64,000 nucleotides of DNA from Cyprinodon diabolis (lineage: Eukaryota; Chordata; Actinopteri; Cyprinodontiformes; Cyprinodontidae): positions 1 through 64,000 of the forward strand of contig JARPUW010000330.1 of NCBI GenBank assembly GCA_030533445.1, written 5' to 3'. The translations under genes were made by a program, and so were the position numbers. Shown piece after piece: positions 1 through 11,694 of this stretch. The notes under the pieces are model-generated. The model was given only the letters and a program-made list of their open reading frames with translations. It made no database searches and was not told the origin of the DNA. Numbering within the stretch: position 1 is the stretch's first letter; the number at the start of each line of letters is the position of its first letter.

Positions 1-885
1 TTTTGGTTCCAAGCTTCAAATCAGAAGTTGAGGCCAAAACGCTCATTTCACAGTGAGAAAATGCCATTTTGGCCTCTGGAGTTGTAACAGACAAACCATT
101 AATGATACAGCCATGATCTTTTCTGACAATCATCTAGAGCTGAAAACTAACAATATAAAGTAGATTTGAGCAGATGTTTTTGGTTCCAAGCTTCAAATCA
201 GAAGTTGAGGCCAAAACGCTCTTTTCACAGTGAGAAAAAGCCATTTTGGCCTCTGGAGTTGTAACAGACAAACCATTAATGATACAGCCATGATCTTTTC
301 TGGCAATCATCTAGAGCTGAAAACTAACAATATAAAGCAGATTTGAGCAGATGTTTTTGGTTCCAAGCTTCAAATCAGAAGTTGAGGCCAAAACGCTCTT
401 TTTACACTGAGATAATGCCATTTTGGCCTCTGGAGTTGTAACAGACAAACCATTAATGATACAGCCATGATCTTTTCTGGCAATCATCTAGAGCTGAAAA
501 CTAACAATATAAAGTAGATTTGAGCAGATGTTTTTGGTTCCAAGCTTCAAAACAGAAGTTGAGGCCAAAACGCTCATTTCACAGTGTGATAATGCCATTT
601 TGGCCTCTGGAGTTGTAACAGACAAACCATTAATGATACAGCCATGATCTTTTCTGGCAATCATCTAGAGCTTAACACTAACAATATAAAGTAGATTTGA
701 GCAGATGTTTTTGGTTCCAAGCTTCAAATCAGAAGTTGAGGCCAAAACGCTCATTTAACAGTGAGATAATGCCATTTTGGCCTCTGGAGTTGTAACAGAC
801 AAACCATTAATGATACAGCCATGATCTTTTCTGGCAATCATCTAGAGCTGAAAACTAACAATATAAAGTAGATTTGAGCAGATGT
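1..885 (+). repeat. HOR fragment A-B-C-Dt-E at left edge
   Basis: Five monomers in the order A (A126), B, C (T49, C53), Dt (T142 and C145, reading gcttaacac) and E (A49). The same five-monomer string recurs at 12,403, 23,208, 48,165, 53,298, 58,962 and 62,148, where it begins the 16-monomer HOR unit. Here it runs straight into F-F-G and the H cluster, so this copy is truncated after E. Confidence 0.85.
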
Positions 886-1062
886 TTTTGGTTCCAAGCT
901 TCAAATCAGAAGTTGAGGCCAAAACGCTCTTTTCACAGTGAGAAAATGCCATTTTGGCCTCTGGAGTTGTAACAGACAAACCATTAATGATACAGCCATG
1001 ATCTTTTCTGGCAATCATCTAGAGCTGAAAACTAACAATATAAAGTAGATTTGAGCAGATGT
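886..1062 (+). repeat. Representative monomer, type F (commonest)
   Basis: This copy matches the majority base at every site I used for typing. Offsets: HindIII at 11-16, T at 21, left inverted-repeat arm at 30-39, single CpG at 40-41, loop at 40-66, right arm at 67-76, XbaI (tctaga) at 133-138, and an AT-rich stretch around 141-170. Diagnostic sites that vary elsewhere are 3, 21-24, 45, 49, 53, 56, 59, 62, 65, 72, 80, 81, 117, 126, 142, 145, 154, 161, 164 and 173. Because 177 is divisible by three, each reading frame stays in phase from monomer to monomer, so one stop per frame per monomer closes the whole array to translation. Confidence 0.95.
915..961. repeat. Inverted repeat (potential hairpin) in each monomer
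   Basis: The arms gaggccaaaa (915-924) and ttttggcctc (952-961) are perfect reverse complements, 10 bp each, separated by 27 bp. This is the example in the representative monomer, and the same arms occur in essentially every copy at offsets 30-39 and 67-76. The only arm variant I noticed is A at offset 72, in the 'Gd' subtype (for example the monomer at 1,773), which puts one mismatch in the stem. Dyad symmetries are a known feature of many centromeric satellites. Whether this one extrudes or binds protein is not shown by the sequence. Confidence 0.9.
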
Positions 1063-1593
1063 TTTTGGTTCCAAGCTTCAAATCAGAAGTTGAGGCCAAA
1101 ACGCTCTTTTCACAGTGAGAAAATGCCATTTTGGCCTCTGGAGTTGTAACAGACAAACCATTAATGATACAGCCATGATCTTTTCTGGCAATCATCTAGA
1201 GCTGAAAACTAACAATATAAAGTAGATTTGAGCAGATGTTTTTGGTTCCAAGCTTCAAAACAGAAGTTGAGGCCAAAACGCTCTTTTCACAGTGAGATAA
1301 TGCCATTTTGGCCTCTGGAGTTGTAACAGACAAACCATTAATGATACAGCCATGATCTTTTCTGGCAATCATCTAGAGCTGAAAACTAACAATATAAAGT
1401 AGATTTGAGCAGATGTTTTTGGTTCCAAGCTTCAAAACAGAAGTTGAGGCCAAAACGCTCTTTTCACAGTGAGATAATGCCATTTTGGCCTCTGGAATTG
1501 TAACAGACAAACCATTAATGATACAGCCATGATCTTTTCTGGCAATCATCTAGAGCTGAAAACTAACAATATAAAGTAGATTTGAGCAGATGT

Positions 1594-1772
1594 TTTTTGG
1601 GTACAAGCTTCAAAACAGAAGGTTGAGGCCAAAACGCTCTTTTCACAGTGAGATAATGCCATTTTGGCCTCTGGAGTTGTAACAGACAAACCATTAATGA
1701 TACAGCCATGATCTTTTCTGGCAATCATCTAGAGCTGAAAACTAACAATATAAAGTAGATTTGAGCAGATGT
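1594..1772 (+). repeat. Long monomer variant H, copy 1 (179 bp)
   Basis: This monomer has two 1-bp insertions and two substitutions. The T run before the HindIII site has six T instead of five, the following ggttcc is gggtac, and an extra G sits just before the left inverted-repeat arm (gaaggttgag). It otherwise resembles type G (A21, T45, T59). The 2-bp net shift opens a 60-codon frame on the minus strand (1546-1728) by joining two frames of neighbouring monomers. That frame has no sign of being a gene. Confidence 0.95.
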
Positions 1773-2126
1773 TTTTGGTTCCAAGCTTCAAAACAGAAGT
1801 TGAGGCCAAAACGCTCTTTTCACAGTGAGATAATGCCATTTTGACCTCTGGAGTTGTAACAGACAAACCATTAATGATACAGCCATGATCTTTTCTGGCA
1901 ATCATCTAGAGCTGAAAACTAACAATATAAAGTAGATTTGAGCAGATGTTTTTGGTTCCAAGCTTCAAAACAGAAGTTGAGGCCAAAACGCTCTTTTCAC
2001 AGTGAGATAATGCCATTTTGGCCTCTGGAATTGTAACAGACAAACCATTAATGATACAGCCATGATCTTTTCTGGCAATCATCTAGAGCTGAAAACTAAC
2101 AATATAAAGTAGATTTGAGCAGATGT

Positions 2127-2305
2127 TTTTTGGGTACAAGCTTCAAAACAGAAGGTTGAGGCCAAAACGCTCTTTTCACAGTGAGATAATGCCATTTTGG
2201 CCTCTGGAGTTGTAACAGACAAACCATTAATGATACAGCCATGATCTTTTCTGGCAATCATCTAGAGCTGAAAACTAACAATATAAAGTAGATTTGAGCA
2301 GATGT
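2127..2305 (+). repeat. Long monomer variant H, copy 2 (179 bp)
   Basis: Same insertions and substitutions as the H copy at 1,594, and exactly 533 bp after it. It belongs to the second unit of a local trimer duplication (Ga-H-Gd). Confidence 0.95.
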
Positions 2306-4960
2306 TTTTGGTTCCAAGCTTCAAAACAGAAGTTGAGGCCAAAACGCTCTTTTCACAGTGAGATAATGCCATTTTGACCTCTGGAGTTGTAACAGACAAA
2401 CCATTAATGATACAGCCATGATCTTTTCTGGCAATCATCTAGAGCTGAAAACTAACAATATAAAGTAGATTTGAGCAGATGTTTTTGGTTCCAAGCTTCA
2501 AAACAGAAGTTGAGGCCAAAACGCTCATTTCACAGTGTGATAATGCCATTTTGGCCTCTGGAGTTGTAACAGACAAACCATTAATGATACAGCCATGATC
2601 TTTTCTGGCAATCATCTAGAGCTGAAAACTAACAATATAAAGTAGATTTGAGCAGATGTTTTTGGTTCCAAGCTTCAAATCAGAAGTTGAGGCCAAAACG
2701 CTCTTTTCACAGTGAGAAAATGCCATTTTGGCCTCTGGAGTTGTAACAGACAAACCATTAATGATACAGCCATGATCTTTTCTGGCAATCATCTAGAGCT
2801 GAAAACTAACAATATAAAGTAGATTTGAGCAGATGTTTTTGGTTCCAAGCTTCAAATCAGAAGTTGAGGCCAAAACGCTCTTTTCACAGTGAGAAAATGC
2901 CATTTTGGCCTCTGGAGTTGTAACAGACAAACCATTAATGATACAGCCATGATCTTTTCTGGCAATCATCTAGAGCTGAAAACTAACAATATAAAGTAGA
3001 TTTGAGCAGATGTTTATGGTTCCAAGCTTCAAAACAGAAGTTGAGGCCAAAACGCTCATTTCACAGTGTGATAATGCCATTTTGGCCTCTGGAGTTGTAA
3101 CAGACAAACCATTAATGATACAGCCATGACCTTTTCTGGCAATCATCTAGAGCTGAAAACTAACAATATAAAGTAGATTTGAGCAGATGTTTTTGGTTCC
3201 AAGCTTCAAATCAGAAGTTGAGGCCAAAACGCTCATTTAACAGTGAGATAATGCCATTTTGGCCTCTGGAGTTGTAACAGACAAACCATTAATGATACAG
3301 CCATGATCTTTTCTGGCAATCATCTAGAGCTGAAAACTAACAATATAAAGTAGATTTGAGCAGATGTTTTTGGTTCCAAGCTTCAAATCAGAAGTTGAGG
3401 CCAAAACGCTCATTTCACAGTGTGATAATGCCATTTTGGCCTCTGGAGTTGTAACAGACAAACCATTAATGATACAGCCATGACCTTTTCTGGCAATCAT
3501 CTAGAGCTGAAAACTAACAATATAAAGTAGATTTGAGCAGATGTTTTTGGTTCCAAGCTTCAAATCAGAAGTTGAGGCCAAAACGCTCTTTTCACAGTGA
3601 GAAAATGCCATTTTGGCCTCTGGAGTTGTAACAGACAAACCATTAATGATACAGCCATGATCTTTTCTGGCAATCATCTAGAGCTGAAAACTAACAATAT
3701 AAAGTAGTTTTGAGCAGATGTTTTTGGTTCCAAGCTTCAAATCAGAAGTTGAGGCCAAAACGCTCTTTTCACAGTGAGATAATGCCATTTTGGCCTCTGG
3801 AGTTGTAACAGACAAACCATTAATGATACAGCCATGATCTTTTCTGGCAATCATCTAGAGCTGAAAACTAACAATATAAAGTAGATTTGAGCAGATGTTT
3901 TTGGTTCCAAGCTTCAAATCAGAAGTTGAGGCCAAAACGCTCTTTTCACAGTGAGAAAATGCCATTTTGGCCTCTGGAGTTGTAACAGACAAACCATTAA
4001 TGATACAGCCATGATCTTTTCTGGCAATCATCTAGAGCTGAAAACTAACAATATAAAGTAGATTTGAGCAGATGTTTTTGGTTCCAAGCTTCAAAACAGA
4101 AGTTGAGGCCAAAACGCTCATTTCACAGTGTGATAATGCCATTTTGGCCTCTGGAGTTGTAACAGACAAACCATTAATGATACAGCCATGATCTTTTCTG
4201 GCAATCATCTAGAGCTGAAAACTAACAATATAAAGTAGATTTGAGCAGATGTTTTTGGTTCCAAGCTTCAAATCAGAAGTTGAGGCCAAAACGCTCTTTT
4301 CACAGTGAGAAAATGCCATTTTGGCCTCTGGAGTTGTAACAGACAAACCATTAATGATACAGCCATGATCTTTTCTGGCAATCATCTAGAGCTGAAAACT
4401 AACAATATAAAGTAGATTTGAGCAGATGTTTTTGGTTCCAAGCTTCAAATCAGAAGTTGAGGCCAAAACGCTCTTTTCACAGTGAGAAAATGCCATTTTG
4501 GCCTCTGGAGTTGTAACAGACAAACCATTAATGATACAGCCATGATCTTTTCTGGCAATCATCTAGAGCTGAAAACTAACAATATAAAGTAGATTTGAGC
4601 AGATGTTTTTGGTTCCAAGCTTCAAATCAGAAGTTGAGGCCAAAACGCTCATTTCACAGTGAGAAAATGCCATTTTGGCCTCTGGAGTTGTAACAGACAA
4701 ACCATTAATGATACAGCCATGATCTTTTCTGACAATCATCTAGAGCTGAAAACTAACAATATAAAGTAGATTTGAGCAGATGTTTTTGGTTCCAAGCTTC
4801 AAATCAGAAGTTGAGGCCAAAACGCTCTTTTCACAGTGAGAAAAAGCAATTTTGGCCTCTGGAGTTGTAACAGACAAACCATTAATGATACAGCCATGAT
4901 CTTTTCTGGCAATCATCTAGAGCTGAAAACTAACAATATAAAGTAGATTTGAGCAGATGT

Positions 4961-5139
4961 TTTTTGGGTACAAGCTTCAAAACAGAAGGTTGAGGCCAAA
5001 ACGCTCTTTTCACAGTGAGATAATGCCATTTTGGCCTCTGGAGTTGTAACAGACAAACCATTAATGATACAGCCATGATCTTTTCTGGCAATCATCTAGA
5101 GCTGAAAACTAACAATATAAAGTAGATTTGAGCAGATGT
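4961..5139 (+). repeat. Long monomer variant H, copy 3 (179 bp)
   Basis: Same H signature. Here it follows a B' monomer and precedes monomer N, which has A21, A45, T59 and a tttatgg start. This neighbourhood differs from the Ga-H-Gd trimers, so H has been moved into a different context. Confidence 0.95.
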
Positions 5140-6024
5140 TTATGGTTCCAAGCTTCAAAACAGAAGTTGAGGCCAAAACGCTCATTTCACAGTGAGATAA
5201 TGCCATTTTGGCCTCTGGAGTTGTAACAGACAAACCATTAATGATACAGCCATGATCTTTTCTGGCAATCATCTAGAGCTGAAAACTAACAATATAAAGT
5301 AGATTTGAGCAGATGTTTTTGGTTCCAAGCTTCAAATCAGAAGTTGAGGCCAAAACGCTCATTTAACAGTGAGATAATGCCATTTTGGCCTCTGGAGTTG
5401 TAACAGACAAACCATTAATGATACAGCCATGATCTTTTCTGGCAATCATCTAGAGCTGAAAACTAACAATATAAAGTAGATTTGAGCAGATGTTTTTGGT
5501 TCCAAGCTTCAAATCAGAAGTTGAGGCCAAAACGCTCTTTTCACAGTGAGAAAATGCCATTTTGGCCTCTGGAGTTGTAACAGACAAACCATTAATGATA
5601 CAGCCATGATCTTTTCTGGCAATCATCTAGAGCTGAAAACTAACAATATAAAGTAGTTTTGAGCAGATGTTTTTGGTTCCAAGCTTCAAATCAGAAGTTG
5701 AGGCCAAAACGCTCTTTTCACAGTGAGATAATGCCATTTTGGCCTCTGGAGTTGTAACAGACAAACCATTAATGATACAGCCATGATCTTTTCTGGCAAT
5801 CATCTAGAGCTGAAAACTAACAATATAAAGTAGATTTGAGCAGATGTTTTTGGTTCCAAGCTTCAAAACAGAAGTTGAGGCCAAAACGCTCTTTTCACAG
5901 TGAGATAATGCCATTTTGGCCTCTGGAATTGTAACAGACAAACCATTAATGATACAGCCATGATCTTTTCTGGCAATCATCTAGAGCTGAAAACTAACAA
6001 TATAAAGTAGATTTGAGCAGATGT

Positions 6025-6203
6025 TTTTTGGGTACAAGCTTCAAAACAGAAGGTTGAGGCCAAAACGCTCTTTTCACAGTGAGATAATGCCATTTTGGCC
6101 TCTGGAGTTGTAACAGACAAACCATTAATGATACAGCCATGATCTTTTCTGGCAATCATCTAGAGCTGAAAACTAACAATATAAAGTAGATTTGAGCAGA
6201 TGT
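6025..6203 (+). repeat. Long monomer variant H, copy 4 (179 bp)
   Basis: Same H signature, preceded by a Ga monomer (A81) and followed by an ordinary F monomer. Confidence 0.95.
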
Positions 6204-9200
6204 TTTTGGTTCCAAGCTTCAAATCAGAAGTTGAGGCCAAAACGCTCTTTTCACAGTGAGAAAATGCCATTTTGGCCTCTGGAGTTGTAACAGACAAACC
6301 ATTAATGATACAGCCATGATCTTTTCTGGCAATCATCTAGAGCTGAAAACTAACAATATAAAGTAGATTTGAGCAGATGTTTATGGTTCCAAGCTTCAAA
6401 ACAGAAGTTGAGGCCAAAACGCTCATTTCACAGTGTGATAATGCCATTTTGGCCTCTGGAGTTGTAACAGACAAACCATTAATGATACAGCCATGACCTT
6501 TTCTGGCAATCATCTAGAGCTGAAAACTAACAATATAAAGTAGATTTGAGCAGATGTTTTTGGTTCCAAGCTTCAAATCAGAAGTTGAGGCCAAAACGCT
6601 CATTTAACAGTGAGATAATGCCATTTTGGCCTCTGGAGTTGTAACAGACAAACCATTAATGATACAGCCATGATCTTTTCTGGCAATCATCTAGAGCTGA
6701 AAACTAACAATATAAAGTAGATTTGAGCAGATGTTTTTGGTTCCAAGCTTCAAATCAGAAGTTGAGGCCAAAACGCTCTTTTCACAGTGAGAAAATGCCA
6801 TTTTGGCCTCTGGAGTTGTAACAGACAAACCATTAATGATACAGCCATGATCTTTTCTGGCAATCATCTAGAGCTGAAAACTAACAATATAAAGTAGTTT
6901 TGAGCAGATGTTTTTGGTTCCAAGCTTCAAATCAGAAGTTGAGGCCAAAACGCTCTTTTCACAGTGAGATAATGCCATTTTGGCCTCTGGAGTTGTAACA
7001 GACAAACCATTAATGATACAGCCATGATCTTTTCTGGCAATCATCTAGAGCTGAAAACTAACAATATAAAGTAGATTTGAGCAGATGTTTTTGGTTCCAA
7101 GCTTCAAATCAGAAGTTGAGGCCAAAACGCTCTTTTCACAGTGAGAAAATGCCATTTTGGCCTCTGGAGTTGTAACAGACAAACCATTAATGATACAGCC
7201 ATGATCTTTTCTGGCAATCATCTAGAGCTGAAAACTAACAATATAAAGTAGATTTGAGCAGATGTTTTTGGTTCCAAGCTTCAAAACAGAAGTTGAGGCC
7301 AAAACGCTCATTTCACAGTGTGATAATGCCATTTTGGCCTCTGGAGTTGTAACAGACAAACCATTAATGATACAGCCATGATCTTTTCTGGCAATCATCT
7401 AGAGCTGAAAACTAACAATATAAAGTAGATTTGAGCAGATGTTTTTGGTTCCAAGCTTCAAATCAGAAGTTGAGGCCAAAACGCTCTTTTCACAGTGAGA
7501 AAATGCCATTTTGGCCTCTGGAGTTGTAACAGACAAACCATTAATGATACAGCCATGATCTTTTCTGGCAATCATCTAGAGCTGAAAACTAACAATATAA
7601 AGTAGATTTGAGCAGATGTTTTTGGTTCCAAGCTTCAAATCAGAAGTTGAGGCCAAAACGCTCTTTTCACAGTGAGAAAATGCCATTTTGGCCTCTGGAG
7701 TTGTAACAGACAAACCATTAATGATACAGCCATGATCTTTTCTGGCAATCATCTAGAGCTGAAAACTAACAATATAAAGTAGATTTGAGCAGATGTTTTT
7801 GGTTCCAAGCTTCAAATCAGAAGTTGAGGCCAAAACGCTCATTTCACAGTGAGAAAATGCCATTTTGGCCTCTGGAGTTGTAACAGACAAACCATTAATG
7901 ATACAGCCATGATCTTTTCTGACAATCATCTAGAGCTGAAAACTAACAATATAAAGTAGATTTGAGCAGATGTTTTTGGTTCCAAGCTTCAAATCAGAAG
8001 TTGAGGCCAAAACGCTCTTTTCACAGTGAGAAAAAGCAATTTTGGCCTCTGGAGTTGTAACAGACAAACCATTAATGATACAGCCATGATCTTTTCTGGC
8101 AATCATCTAGAGCTGAAAACTAACAATATAAAGTAGTTTTGAGCAGATGTTTTTGGTTCCAAGCTTCAAATCAGAAGTTGAGGCCAAAACGCTCTTTTCA
8201 CAGTGAGATAATGCCATTTTGGCCTCTGGAGTTGTAACAGACAAACCATTAATGATACAGCCATGATCTTTTCTGGCAATCATCTAGAGCTGAAAACTAA
8301 CAATATAAAGTAGATTTGAGCAGATGTTTTTGGTTCCAAGCTTCAAATCAGAAGTTGAGGCCAAAACGCTCTTTTCACAGTGAGAAAATGCCATTTTGGC
8401 CTCTGGAGTTGTAACAGACAAACCATTAATGATACAGCCATGATCTTTTCTGGCAATCATCTAGAGCTGAAAACTAACAATATAAAGTAGATTTGAGCAG
8501 ATGTTTTTGGTTCCAAGCTTCAAAACAGAAGTTGAGGCCAAAACGCTCATTTCACAGTGTGATAATGCCATTTTGGCCTCTGGAGTTGTAACAGACAAAC
8601 CATTAATGATACAGCCATGATCTTTTCTGGCAATCATCTAGAGCTGAAAACTAACAATATAAAGTAGATTTGAGCAGATGTTTTTGGTTCCAAGCTTCAA
8701 ATCAGAAGTTGAGGCCAAAACGCTCTTTTCACAGTGAGAAAATGCCATTTTGGCCTCTGGAGTTGTAACAGACAAACCATTAATGATACAGCCATGATCT
8801 TTTCTGGCAATCATCTAGAGCTGAAAACTAACAATATAAAGTAGATTTGAGCAGATGTTTTTGGTTCCAAGCTTCAAATCAGAAGTTGAGGCCAAAACGC
8901 TCTTTTCACAGTGAGAAAATGCCATTTTGGCCTCTGGAGTTGTAACAGACAAACCATTAATGATACAGCCATGATCTTTTCTGGCAATCATCTAGAGCTG
9001 AAAACTAACAATATAAAGTAGATTTGAGCAGATGTTTTTGGTTCCAAGCTTCAAAACAGAAGTTGAGGCCAAAACGCTCTTTTCACAGTGAGATAATGCC
9101 ATTTTGGCCTCTGGAGTTGTAACAGACAAACCATTAATGATACAGCCATGATCTTTTCTGGCAATCATCTAGAGCTGAAAACTAACAATATAAAGTAGAT

Positions 9201-9389
9201 TTGAGCAGATGTTTTTGGTTCCAAGCTTCAAAACAGAAGTTGAGGCCAAAACGCTCTTTTCACAGTGAGATAATGCCATTTTGGCCTCTGGAATTGTAAC
9301 AGACAAACCATTAATGATACAGCCATGATCTTTTCTGGCAATCATCTAGAGCTGAAAACTAACAATATAAAGTAGATTTGAGCAGATGT

Positions 9390-9568
9390 TTTTTGGGTAC
9401 AAGCTTCAAAACAGAAGGTTGAGGCCAAAACGCTCTTTTCACAGTGAGATAATGCCATTTTGGCCTCTGGAGTTGTAACAGACAAACCATTAATGATACA
9501 GCCATGATCTTTTCTGGCAATCATCTAGAGCTGAAAACTAACAATATAAAGTAGATTTGAGCAGATGT
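9390..9568 (+). repeat. Long monomer variant H, copy 5 (179 bp)
   Basis: Same H signature, in the first of two Ga-H-Gd trimers. It sits 7,796 bp after the H copy at 1,594. Confidence 0.95.
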
Positions 9569-9922
9569 TTTTGGTTCCAAGCTTCAAAACAGAAGTTGAG
9601 GCCAAAACGCTCTTTTCACAGTGAGATAATGCCATTTTGACCTCTGGAGTTGTAACAGACAAACCATTAATGATACAGCCATGATCTTTTCTGGCAATCA
9701 TCTAGAGCTGAAAACTAACAATATAAAGTAGATTTGAGCAGATGTTTTTGGTTCCAAGCTTCAAAACAGAAGTTGAGGCCAAAACGCTCTTTTCACAGTG
9801 AGATAATGCCATTTTGGCCTCTGGAATTGTAACAGACAAACCATTAATGATACAGCCATGATCTTTTCTGGCAATCATCTAGAGCTGAAAACTAACAATA
9901 TAAAGTAGATTTGAGCAGATGT

Positions 9923-10101
9923 TTTTTGGGTACAAGCTTCAAAACAGAAGGTTGAGGCCAAAACGCTCTTTTCACAGTGAGATAATGCCATTTTGGCCTC
10001 TGGAGTTGTAACAGACAAACCATTAATGATACAGCCATGATCTTTTCTGGCAATCATCTAGAGCTGAAAACTAACAATATAAAGTAGATTTGAGCAGATG
10101 T
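9923..10101 (+). repeat. Long monomer variant H, copy 6 (179 bp)
   Basis: Same H signature, in the second of two Ga-H-Gd trimers. It sits 7,796 bp after the H copy at 2,127. Confidence 0.95.
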
Positions 10102-10632
10102 TTTTGGTTCCAAGCTTCAAAACAGAAGTTGAGGCCAAAACGCTCTTTTCACAGTGAGATAATGCCATTTTGACCTCTGGAGTTGTAACAGACAAACCAT
10201 TAATGATACAGCCATGATCTTTTCTGGCAATCATCTAGAGCTGAAAACTAACAATATAAAGTAGATTTGAGCAGATGTTTTTGGTTCCAAGCTTCAAAAC
10301 AGAAGTTGAGGCCAAAACGCTCATTTCACAGTGTGATAATGCCATTTTGGCCTCTGGAGTTGTAACAGACAAACCATTAATGATACAGCCATGATCTTTT
10401 CTGGCAATCATCTAGAGCTGAAAACTAACAATATAAAGTAGATTTGAGCATATGTTTTTGGTTCCAAGCTTCAAATCAGAAGTTGAGGCCAAAACGCTCT
10501 TTTCACAGTGAGAAAATGCCATTTTGGCCTCTGGAGTTGTAACAGACAAACCATTAATGATACAGCCATGATCTTTTCTGGCAATCATCTAGAGCTGAAA
10601 ACTAACAATATAAAGTAGATTTGAGCAGATGT

Positions 10633-11694
10633 TTTTGGTTCCAAGCTTCAAATCAGAAGTTGAGGCCAAAACGCTCTTTTCACAGTGAGAAAATGCCATT
10701 TTGGCCTCTGGAGTTGTAACAGACAAACCATTAATGATACAGCCATGATCTTTTCTGGCAATCATCTAGAGCTGAAAACTAACAATATAAAGCAGATTTG
10801 AGCAGATGTTTTTGGTTCCAAGCTTCAAATCAGAAGTTGAGGCCAAAACGCTCTTTTTACACTGAGATAATGCCATTTTGGCCTCTGGAGTTGTAACAGA
10901 CAAACCATTAATGATACAGCCATGATCTTTTCTGGCAATCATCTAGAGCTGAAAACTAACAATATAAAGTAGATTTGAGCAGATGTTTTTGGTTCCAAGC
11001 TTCAAAACAGAAGTTGAGGCCAAAACGCTCTTTTCACAGTGAGATAATGCCATTTTGACCTCTGGAGTTGTAACAGACAAACCATTAATGATACAGCCAT
11101 GATCTTTTCTGGCAATCATCTAGAGCTGAAAACTAACAATATAAAGCAGATTTGAGCAGATGTTTTTGGTTCCAAGCTTCAAATCAGAAGTTGAGGCCAA
11201 AACGCTCTTTTTACACTGAGATAATGCCATTTTGGCCTCTGGAGTTGTAACAGACAAACCATTAATGATACAGCCATGATCTTTTCTGGCAATCATCTAG
11301 AGCTGAAAACTAACAATATAAAGTAGATTTGAGCACATGTTTTTGGTTCCAAGCTTCAAATCAGAAGTTGAGGCCAAAACGCTCTTTTCACAGTGAGAAA
11401 ATGCCATTTTGGCCTCTGGAGTTGTAACAGACAAACCATTAATGATACAGCCATGATCTTTTCTGGCAATCATCTAGAGCTGAAAACTAACAATATAAAG
11501 TAGATTTGAGCAGATGTTTTTGGTTCCAAGCTTCAAATCAGAAGTTGAGGCCAAAACGCTCATTTAACAGTGAGATAATGCCATTTTGGCCTCTGGAGTT
11601 GTAACAGACAAACCATTAATGATACAGCCATGATCTTTTCTGGCAATCATCTAGAGCTGAAAACTAACAATATAAAGTAGATTTGAGCAGATGT
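10633..11694 (+). repeat. Mixed segment Fg-C-Gd-C'-F-E
   Basis: A Gd monomer (10,987) lies between two C-type monomers (10,810 and 11,164), each preceded by a gcagattt tail (C161). This inserts a member of the left-side G group into the C-F-E context. The same order recurs at 21,438-22,499 in the second 10.8-kb copy. The G monomer at 21,792 is the last of its group in the window. Confidence 0.8.

Larger units (their letters stand above)
1417..2482 (+). repeat. Trimer duplication Ga-H-Gd x2 (533-bp unit), first locus
   Basis: Three monomers in the order Ga (A81, ggaattg), H (179 bp) and Gd (A72, ttttgacc) are followed at once by the same three. The unit is 533 bp (177+179+177) and the total 1,066 bp. 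A plain G monomer (1,240) precedes it and a D monomer (2,483) follows. Confidence 0.93.
9213..10278 (+). repeat. Trimer duplication Ga-H-Gd x2, second locus
   Basis: Same arrangement and length as at 1,417. The surrounding 2.2 kb also matches: 8,561-10,792 aligns to 765-2,996 at an offset of 7,796 bp. I noticed one difference in that stretch, T at 10,451 (gcatatg) against G at 2,655. Confidence 0.93.

Noticed and set aside
886..1062. Pol III-type promoter or tRNA-derived origin of the monomer
   Set aside because: I could not find convincing A-box and B-box motifs at proper spacing on either strand. The ggttc-like stretch near the start is not followed by the rest of a B box.
1546..1728. 60-codon minus-strand open frame, repeated identically ten times (also at 2079, 4913, 5977, 9342, 9875, 15718, 16782, 20147, 20680)
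   Set aside because: Each occurs exactly where a 179-bp H monomer shifts the register by 2 bp and joins two short frames. The copies are identical because the DNA is satellite. There is no upstream signal, conserved domain or codon bias, and the frame is absent from the other monomers.
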